Below are positions 57,314 through 64,000 of a DNA stretch of 64,000 nucleotides, piece by piece. This stretch comes from Reticulitermes speratus (Eukaryota; Arthropoda; Insecta; Blattodea; Rhinotermitidae), in contig JAJKFL010000042.1 of NCBI GenBank assembly GCA_021186555.1, positions 18,018,521-18,082,520 on the forward strand. The letters are read 5' to 3'. The notes under the pieces were generated by a model, which was not told where the DNA came from, searched no databases, and saw only the letters and a list, made by a program, of their open reading frames with translations. Made by a program: the position numbers and the translations under genes. The first letter of the stretch is position 1. Each line of letters opens with the position of its first letter.

Positions 57314-57504
57314 GACAAGATGGCAGGGTAATTTTGAAAACCAGGAAACACGTCTGTAGGTTAATTTGCAGACCCAGGAAATTCGAGTGTAGGGTATTTT
57401 GCAGAACTAGGAAACATGACTGCAGGCTAATGTGCAGAACCAGGAAATACAACTGTAGGCTAATTTGCAGAAAACAGGAAACACGACTGTAGGCTAATTT
57501 TCCT
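57314..57504. repeat. Tandem array, 33-bp period
   Basis: Units beginning CCAGGAAACACG start at 57341, 57374, 57407 and 57440, with a fifth at about 57475. Each contains TGTAGGCTAATTTGCAGA or a close variant. A weaker unit precedes them at 57314-57340. No reading frame is conserved. Confidence 0.88.
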
Positions 57505-58506
57505 GATTTTTAGTGCGTTGTTAAATACAATTCCTTACGACCAGTTTGAATCTTTGTCTCTTTCAGGGGAATTTTAAATTCCCAAATAAACTTAATAGTC
57601 ATTCAGTAATATAGGTGTAATGGCAACAAGGATCATGGATCCGGGCTTTTAAACCCATAAATTTAATACTAAAATACGGCCCTACAGAGTTGTTAAGAAT
57701 AATGACATAGCACGAATAAGGATTGAAGACATCTTTATATGGTCAAATTTGACACAGCATTGCATTTCCTTTATCGTCCGAGATATTTCAGCAAAGAGAG
57801 TGGTTGGCGTTGAGCAAGTAAACCATATCTTAATGTGATGAAGAGAATGAAACCGTTGGGTAGTCAAAGAAGGCAGGAAGATATTCATAACAGGCAAGTA
57901 GTCTACAAATGAAGCAAGAAGAGCAGACTGTGGAATCTTTGTTGAATGGTACATTTTGTGAAAATTTCAAACGGGAAAGTATGATGGCAGGTTGAGTTGC
58001 TTGAAAGATGAACAACTTCTTGACTATTTGCTACTCGAGAAGATCTCTGCTCCGCAGATTTCTTTTCTATGAAACTGCAGTTTCCGTTTGCTTATGCATC
58101 GCATGAAGTAACGTAATCTCCACTATTTATTCTAATGGGATCCTCAAACTGTGTGTATTATATAATTATTTTGCGCAGTGCCGTGAGACACTCTTCTCCC
58201 AACACCACCTCCCACTCCAGAAACAATTTACTTACGACAAACGTTAGTCCGCTGAAGTGACTGCTGTTGGGGTCACCGTATTGTGTGTGAAGTGACTTGC
58301 ATAAGACGAGTGTTGCTGTTATTTGTGATTGTAATGACTTGTGTACGTAAGAGTTCAGTAACTCTAGTCCCTGTAATGTAGCTTAAGTTGCAGTTCATAA
58401 TTACGGTCTCAAAACGACGTGTTTACATTGTAACTGTAATTTTTTAAACAGGAAAAACAACATTCGCCCTATTTTTTCTTGTTTTGTTTCGTCATTCTTG
58501 GAAGAA

Positions 58507-59959
58507 AATATTACGGTGCTACTTTAGCCTGCGGTCTACCTGAACTTTTACACTGTAGCATGCGGTCTAACAGGGCATTTATCATAAAAAAACAATGAAC
58601 AATGGTGCTTTATATTTAAATTTATGACATACGACATACATACTTAATCTTAGTAACACATGAATAGAAAATTATGTATTTTTAAATCCTTTAACGATAT
58701 ACACGCCGTATGTCATTCAGAAATGCCAAAAACAAATCTTCTGCATCCTTTCTTAGCACTTTCTAGCAAATGTGATCAAGGTGTGATTGAAACAGCTCAT
58801 TAGGAACGCCTCTCATTTTCTTCAAAATGCATATTTTGGCATCCAACCATGACCGTTCAATCGCTTGCGTGTTTACTCCTGTCACTGGATCCACATAATT
58901 TTGTTGAGGGTTCACGTAAAATGGCTGTAACCGATGGCATTTAGATTTCCATATGCAGGCCATTCGTCGGAATGAATCACTGAACCTGTTTCGCATTCCC
59001 GCTGAATGACTGGTATAAGTGCGTTTCTGTCACACCGTTGCACATAAAAATATCGACAATCAGAGCCTTGCTTCAGACCAAAAACCCAAGGCCCATCAAT
59101 TCTACGTCCATGGTTTCTGTTGTTTTGTAAATCTGCATCACTATCTTCAGAAAGAGGAGGGTTATCGCCATTCAGCATTCTTCCACGATTATATTTCCGT
59201 CGACCAGCAAATCTTTCCTCATCAATTTGGATGGGGTTAACGTCTGTGCCAACCGTCTTACCTCGTGCACGATGAGAAACGATGGCTCCACACACCTCTC
59301 GGCACATATTAAACCAGTCAATTACAGTACTACTAACTAGACTTTCCTGTAAGAGTCACTGTTGTGTCCATGGGTATTTCCATTACAAAAAAGAACACCA
59401 GTTCTAAAATTTCGCACAAACTCAGGTTACAGTGTAATTTGTTGTTTATATCCGTATAATGGAAAAATGCGTTTCCTTTTCGAACAGAACGTGAAGTTTG
59501 GCACCCTTTACGACCACATCGAAGTACATGTCTGTATTCCCCACCTCTGTCACGTTTTCTTTTTTCTTGCATATCACTGCCACATCGATGACACGGCTCT
59601 GCGTCTTGTGGTGCATCGAGAAGATTGTTTTCACGTAAAAATGCAAGTGCGTTCTCTTCTGTGCAGATTATATTTCTATAGAAATATTTTAACAACATTA
59701 TAGAGGGTAAAATCCGTTATACTGATATTATCGACTTGAACTTCTTTCTGGTACTTGCGCGAGACAGAATGCACGGCGTACTGGACTTTGTGTCCGGGGC
59801 CAGGCAGGTGCCCCTCGTTTTTCTTAGAAGCAATAAATCTTGCCGCCCACGGTAATGTTTTCGCGGTATATGTCCTGGTGAACCGCATGCCATAGTGTAA
59901 ATGTGCAGGTAGACTACAGATTACAGGTAGACCGCACGCTAAAGTAGTACCAATATTAC
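58507..59959 (-). mobile_element. Merlin-superfamily DNA transposon, complete ends, inactivated
   Basis: The element spans 58515-59951 (1437 bp). The left end GGTGCTACTTTAGCCTGCGG and the inverse complement of the right end (GGTACTACTTTAGCGTGCGG) match at 18 of 20 positions, and both continue with TCTACCTG. The 8-bp repeat AATATTAC at 58507-58514 and 59952-59959 fits the 8-9 bp duplications of Merlin elements. It contains a frameshifted minus-strand transposase at 58763-59698. Confidence 0.92.
58763..59698 (-). pseudogene. Merlin transposase pseudogene (IS1595/IS1016-like DDE)
   Basis: Three minus-strand segments in different frames make up one transposase. Segment 59698-59333 has a zinc-binding start (CHRCG, then CGRKGC). 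Segment 59345-58912 has VNPIQIDEERFAGRRKYNRG and GSVIHSDEWPAYGNL, the first two catalytic Asp residues. Segment 58970-58763 has NYVDPVTGVNTQAIERSWLD, with the catalytic Glu in IERSW. One frameshift lies near 59340 and another near 58918 (the text should pass from GYSHFT into VNPQQNYVDP). The copy cannot make a continuous protein. Confidence 0.9.
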
Positions 59960-60009
59960 TTTGCCTGTTTTCCCCCCACTGTTCCTTTCCAAATTTGACT
60001 TATTCTGTA

Positions 60010-60094
60010 CCTAAAGTGGAGGCAGCATGTTTCTCCGAAACGTCGGTAACCATATACCAGACTGCACGCTGTCGTAACTCAGAAGACCATCACG
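60010..60094 (+). repeat. Half of a fold-back element, family E, with hammerhead-like core
   Basis: GTGGAGGCAGCATGTTTCTC followed by CGAAACGTCGGTAACC forms a stem (GGAG with CTCC) before GAAAC. The flank ACCAGACTGCACGCTGTCGT to AGAAGACCA is the right arm also seen at 25890-25937. The CTGANGA part is eroded (CCTAAAG) and the left arm is absent. Confidence 0.5.
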
Positions 60095-60174
60095 TGAATC
60101 CTCACTGCCACCTTTGTCCAGTGATTAATGTAAGTTGTTCCTTTGTTTGATAAGCACCATTCCATGAAGAGGTA

Positions 60175-60265
60175 TGAACGAGTGGCGGTATAGGTCCACT
60201 AGGTGGAGATGAGTGGTTAGTTTCGTGCCGCCGCCGCTTTACCTCCGAGGACTTCCCTACCTATC
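60175..60265 (-). mobile_element. SINE family 2 fragment, strongly diverged
   Basis: The minus strand reads GAAGTCCTCGGAGGTAAAGC, GGCGGCGGC and TCCACCTAGTGGACC, recalling the GGGGGTAAGGCGGCCGG region and following text of family 2. Short and uncertain. Confidence 0.35.
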
Positions 60266-61640
60266 TGTTAAAAACTTGTTGGTCCTCGTAGCAGATCTCA
60301 GTGCTACAGAGAAGGGTAAAATACGTGCTTGTGTTGGAAATCGAGTCCCTCAATTTGTTCATAGTCTCGTCACTATTGACTGAGGTATAGAGTAGACTGG
60401 GTACGGCAGTGTAAGGTAAATCGGCGTTTCTGATTTCTTTTCGTGGTTACTCATTTTTCGTCCTTCAAGTTCGCATTACGTTATTGGTTTGGAAGAAGAT
60501 TGTTTGCCTTGTTTATTTGAGAGCTCTCTCTGTGTTTCCTCCAGTGTGTAATGCATGACACATTTTGGCTGCATTCACTATACTCACCATTGCAAGTCAC
60601 TGATTGAGAAACGCTGAGTTAACCAATCCTGGCTGCATTTAAAAGTGTGCAGTGAGTGGAATATGCGTAGAGAATATTTCAGTGTTGTCAGATATGCAAC
60701 CTCACTGAATAAGGTCCATACTGCATCAACACAATTGCAAATTTTAATTCTATTAAAAACATTTATGTGAGCTCTTTCGATTAAAGGAACAATTATCAGG
60801 AATATTATAATATGGCGTTAGCTGTACAGTGTAAAGTTAATGTTATCTGACTAACCAGATTACGACCTTTGGTTCACAGGGTTTTGTACAATGGCCAAGT
60901 GACATAAATTCCTAAAATATAATGCAGGATATAAAATTTTAAAGTTAGTAGAAAATCTTATCCTTTGCATACTGTGGGGTTCCGATAAAAATTGTTGGAA
61001 TGTCCAACACCCTTTCCACACCTGATGTCTATGTAACAGTCACAAGCGTTTCGATGCTTGAATTGGCGTAAGAAGGGGTAACGTTGATTGTGAAGGAGAC
61101 AGTCGCTGAGGATGACGTGAATGTAAGCATCGAATTAGTTATAAGGTATAGAAAGGCTACTGACGGTTCCAGTAAACTTGTTTTAGTAGAAGAGTGGCGG
61201 AGTTCTTTTTCAAGGCATGTTCGCTGATTGCTGTTTCTAAAGAGTAGGGATCTTAGCACCCTCAGTGCCTACAGTTGTAAGGCAGGATGAATATACCTGT
61301 AGCATAAAATATTTTAGGATTTGAGGTTCCCACAGTAGTGTTTCTGAAGATAACACCTCTTCTGGTGTGTTACGATGTGACTTCGGGGAAGTATTTGGCG
61401 ACAATTCGAAGGCTTATGTTCCTTTCATTTTCAGGGTCAACATTCCAAGGAAAGTTGCTGTCTGTGATCCTGCATCTCTCCTTTGACTGCCTTACCCCGA
61501 AGAGTAAGACACTGTGGTCCTTTGACATGTTCGTAACTCTTTACCAATCAACACAACGCAATTTTCCACAAGGCTTTAAACCACATTGAACGCTGTTACT
61601 AAGTATTGGTGAAACGTGTATGTGATTGTTTTGTTTCTAG

Positions 61641-61830
61641 TTCTGCTGGCGTGTCCGGTACTATCAAGACCAATGGCCATCCCAGACAGTTGAAACTCTT
61701 CAGCAAGTTGTCCAGCTATATCATGCAGGAAGATCTGATTCAGCCCTTCCTCACAGTGCAAGAGGGAATGGAGATTGCAGCAAATCTCAAGCTGGGAGAT
61801 GAATTGAAGTCTTCTGAAAAACAGCTGGCT
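61641..61830 (+). CDS. ABCG1-like: ABCG1/4-like transporter, exon 3 (Q-loop)
   Basis: Residues 154-217. The text [20 protein letters not shown] is followed by [20 protein letters not shown] and [13 protein letters not shown]. The Gln in YIMQED (about residue 183) is the Q-loop that contacts the ATP-bound magnesium, and [15 protein letters not shown] is diagnostic for the ABCG1/ABCG4 branch. The exon enters in phase 2 (GT from exon 2 plus T) and ends in phase 0 before GTAAGG at 61831. Signature LSGGQ, Walker B and the six membrane helices are not in the window. No rearrangement or stop is seen. Confidence 0.94.
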
Positions 61831-62410
61831 GTAAGGCAATAAAACTATTTAGTTTCTGATGTTTTGTAAGCTTATGATTAGGGTTAACATGTTCCGTGCT
61901 ACAAACCCGGGCAATCTTTTTTACATGAGAAGTGAGATTGGACACAGTGTAACTCACGATGTGGTATACCAGTGCCTCCCTTTCGTTATGTATATATCAC
62001 TGATATGGAACAAAAATCGTAGTTTTGATCCGTCATAAATTAGAAAATATTTTATTTAAAATGTATTAGACCTAACCAGGAAGTGATGCCTATTCCTGCC
62101 AGCGCAAGTGTGGAGACTTAGCAGCAATAAACGTTGCCCGCTGTCGTACAAGAATGCGGCAGTAAATGGCATACAGGGGGCAGAAGAGTTATTTCTGAGG
62201 ACTCAGCTTAAATGTTTGATAAAAACCCCACCAAATGCGGAAGCGTTTTTAAGAACTTTTATCAGGAGAGGCGAGGACACTCGTGGCCTTGATTTTAAGA
62301 TAACGCTATTAACATATTGAGAGACAACTGCGAGACCAGAGGTTAAGGAATGAAGGCGGCAAACATCTACCTGTGCCAAATTCATCAACGAGGTATGTCT
62401 GAGTTCAACG
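61831..62410. other. Start of third intron, nothing recognised
   Basis: Begins with the donor GTAAGG. No further exon was found up to the window end at 64000. Confidence 0.6.
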
Positions 62411-62411
62411 T

Positions 62412-62880
62412 ATACAGGTATTTTTCGCTTTTCGAGGTTTCACAATCCGCGATTTCGCAAATGTGCGGGGTCGCCCCGAGAATAAAAAGAAATTCTTGAA
62501 GTTCCCACAGTATTCTAGAAGGTTCAGAAGCGTCGTGTAGAAGTTGAAGTGTAGGAGCTGAAGAAAAAAAGAAACAACTCCGAATCACAGTCTTTCTGCA
62601 AGGAAAAGAAACTCCGATCAGCGATAGCGAACCAGTTGCAAAATAGCATTAAACATGCGTTAGAAGTAAGTTAGAATGCTCTTCACTTTTCATTTTTATT
62701 ATTTTGTGGTTAAAGTAGGGATTTATGCATAAAAAGAAACATTAACATACATTATTATAAGGAAAAACACTGAACTTAAAACATTGTATTTTTGGGGGGC
62801 TCTCAATTATTCGCAGATTTTCGCTTTTTGCGCGAGGTCTTGGATCCTAACCCCGCAAAGAGCGTGGGATGACTCTACTA
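62412..62880. mobile_element. Tigger-like MITE candidate
   Basis: TTTTTCGCTTTTCGAGGTTT near the left end and GCGAAAATCTGCGAATAATT (inverse of 62800-62830) plus GCGGGGTTAGGATCCAAGAC near the right resemble arthropod pogo/Tigger non-autonomous elements. The ends and target site could not be fixed. Confidence 0.4.
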
Positions 62881-63089
62881 GTAATTCTCTGAGACTGAGG
62901 GCAACTGTTTATGTAGTTGGTTATGGTGAAATTAATTTAAGGTAGTTACATCTGAGGAGTCTACCAGCATTATTAAACGTTAAATGATTTTGTTAGTATT
63001 TCCAGAGCAGGTTGATGTGTTACAAATCGTGGACCCAAAGGGTACAAAAGACGCAGAAATTATTTTCCAAAATTCTTGATAATGCAAAT

Positions 63090-63828
63090 ATGTTCATGGT
63101 AATTCACTGTTTAAAACACCAACGAAATGCACTTAACTTTCACTTTTATTATGTATTAATCAACCCCTACATATGTTTCGGTCTTATATAAGGCCATCTT
63201 CTGGAGGTCCATAAACTACGTTCATTTTACATCCAATGTTACGTCTGCCATTATATTGGTGCAATCTCTTTGTATATAAGTTACAATCACTTACGAAGTC
63301 AGAATTAAAATATATATATATATATATATAAACACAGAGTATAAAATCCTTAAAAATTCTCTCTGTGTCTCATGCGCAGCATAAGACACAGACGACATAC
63401 AACAGCATGACATAATTACTAAATGACCATCAAATATACAAAACCAAGAACAAAAACAGCCAAAGGTGCAGAGATAATATAATAATCCACACTGCTGCAT
63501 TTTACTATTTTAACACGAATTTTGACGAATTTTAAGGATTTTGTACTGTGTGTTTATATATGTATATATATATATATTTTTAAATTCGACTTTGTAAGTG
63601 ATTGTAGCTTATATACAAAGAGATTGTACCAGTATAATGACAGACGTAACATTGGATGTAAAATGAAAGTAGTTTATGGACCTCCTGAAGATGACCTTAT
63701 ATAAGACCGAAACATTGTAGGGGTTGATTAATACATAATAAAAGTGAAAGTGAAGTGCATTTCGTTGGTGTTTTAAACAGTGAATTGAAAAAATGCACGG
63801 TGAGACTAATATAAAATGTTCATGGTAA
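63090..63828 (+). mobile_element. Penelope-like hairpin element, family A, longest copy
   Basis: The element spans 63103-63815. Arms begin at 63103 (TTCACTGTTTAAAACACC) and end at 63784, and remain complementary for about 230 bp on each side, including the (TA)n runs at 63309-63330 and 63555-63578. On the plus strand CTGAAGA, a hairpin (CTTATATAAG) and GAAACATTGTA lie at about 63686-63721; the left arm mirrors it with CAGAAGA. The tail (63785-63815) contains AAATGCACGGTGAGACTAAT. The 13-bp repeat ATGTTCATGGTAA occurs at 63090-63102 and 63816-63828. Confidence 0.85.
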
Positions 63829-64000
63829 GTTGGCTAGTCTAAACGAGTGTCCAGTTCTGCTAGACGTTAGAGCCTTACCTGCACTTACTCCCATTCAAAT
63901 CCACGCCTGATAGTTAAGGACGTTGCTGTAATGAAGGCAGTACGTGGACGATGTGCCACGGTTCCAGGTGGGGGAAAACACATGTCATTGCGGCGGCTAC
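63829..64000. other. Intron sequence at window edge
   Basis: No exon recognised. Confidence 0.4.

Larger units (their letters stand above)
56045..61640 (+). other. Second intron of the ABCG1/4-like gene
   Basis: It begins GTAAGT and ends in TTGTTTTGTTTCTAG, both good splice signals. It contains the Merlin transposon, a 33-bp tandem array and short repeat fragments. The stretches 56045-57312 and 60270-61640 show nothing recognisable. Confidence 0.9.

Noticed and set aside
62985..63070. Fourth exon of the ABCG gene after TATTTCCAG
   Set aside because: The acceptor-like site is followed by text with no resemblance to the expected region before the LSGGQ signature.

Overview
This window reads as a stretch of a large, repeat-rich insect nuclear genome. 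It is most likely a cockroach (Blattodea, Periplaneta-like). That assignment is inference: several tRNA-derived SINEs and fold-back repeats look like families I associate with cockroach sequence, and I could not run a search. Protein-coding sequence is sparse, introns are very long, and AT-rich non-coding DNA is packed with SINEs, LINE pieces, DNA transposons and hairpin elements.

One host gene is supported. It lies on the + strand and encodes an ABC transporter half-molecule of subfamily G, ABCG1/ABCG4 type. Three coding exons are visible: 14429-14771 (start codon and N-terminal region), 55927-56044 (Walker A) and 61641-61830 (Q-loop). Splice phases (1, 2, 0) join them into 217 residues without a stop. 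The first coding intron is about 41 kb and the second about 5.6 kb. The signature motif, Walker B and membrane domain must lie beyond the right edge. Everything from 1 to 14428 is upstream of the start codon, either intergenic or 5' UTR intron.

Layout. 1-8 kb: a SINE, LINE remnants and a SINE with a duplicated head. 8.1-10.6 kb: a complete but inactivated pogo/Tigger transposon. 12.2 kb: a SINE with a 17-bp target duplication. 14.4 kb: exon 1. 17-31 kb: fold-back elements, LINE pieces (one carrying a nested SINE) and a minisatellite. 31-41 kb: LINE fragments, SINEs and a non-LTR reverse transcriptase fragment. 42-55 kb: more SINEs, hairpins, a LINE with a nested SINE, a hAT-like MITE and a chimeric SINE. 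55.9-61.8 kb: exons 2 and 3, with a Merlin transposon between them. 62-64 kb: a MITE candidate and another hairpin element.

The most interesting signal is a set of fold-back elements. Five copies share one architecture: long inverted arms, a one-sided tail of about 31-36 nt containing ATGCACGGTGA (or a close variant), and 12-14 bp target duplications. Inside the arms is a motif resembling a hammerhead ribozyme core: CTGANGA, a small hairpin, GAAAC, then a short closed loop followed by G-U-H. Penelope-like retroelements are known to carry hammerhead motifs in their terminal repeats and a short one-sided tail, so I interpret these as non-autonomous Penelope-type hairpins. All copies carry an extra U between CTGANGA and stem II, which departs from the textbook hammerhead. 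A second family with a different tail shares the layout.
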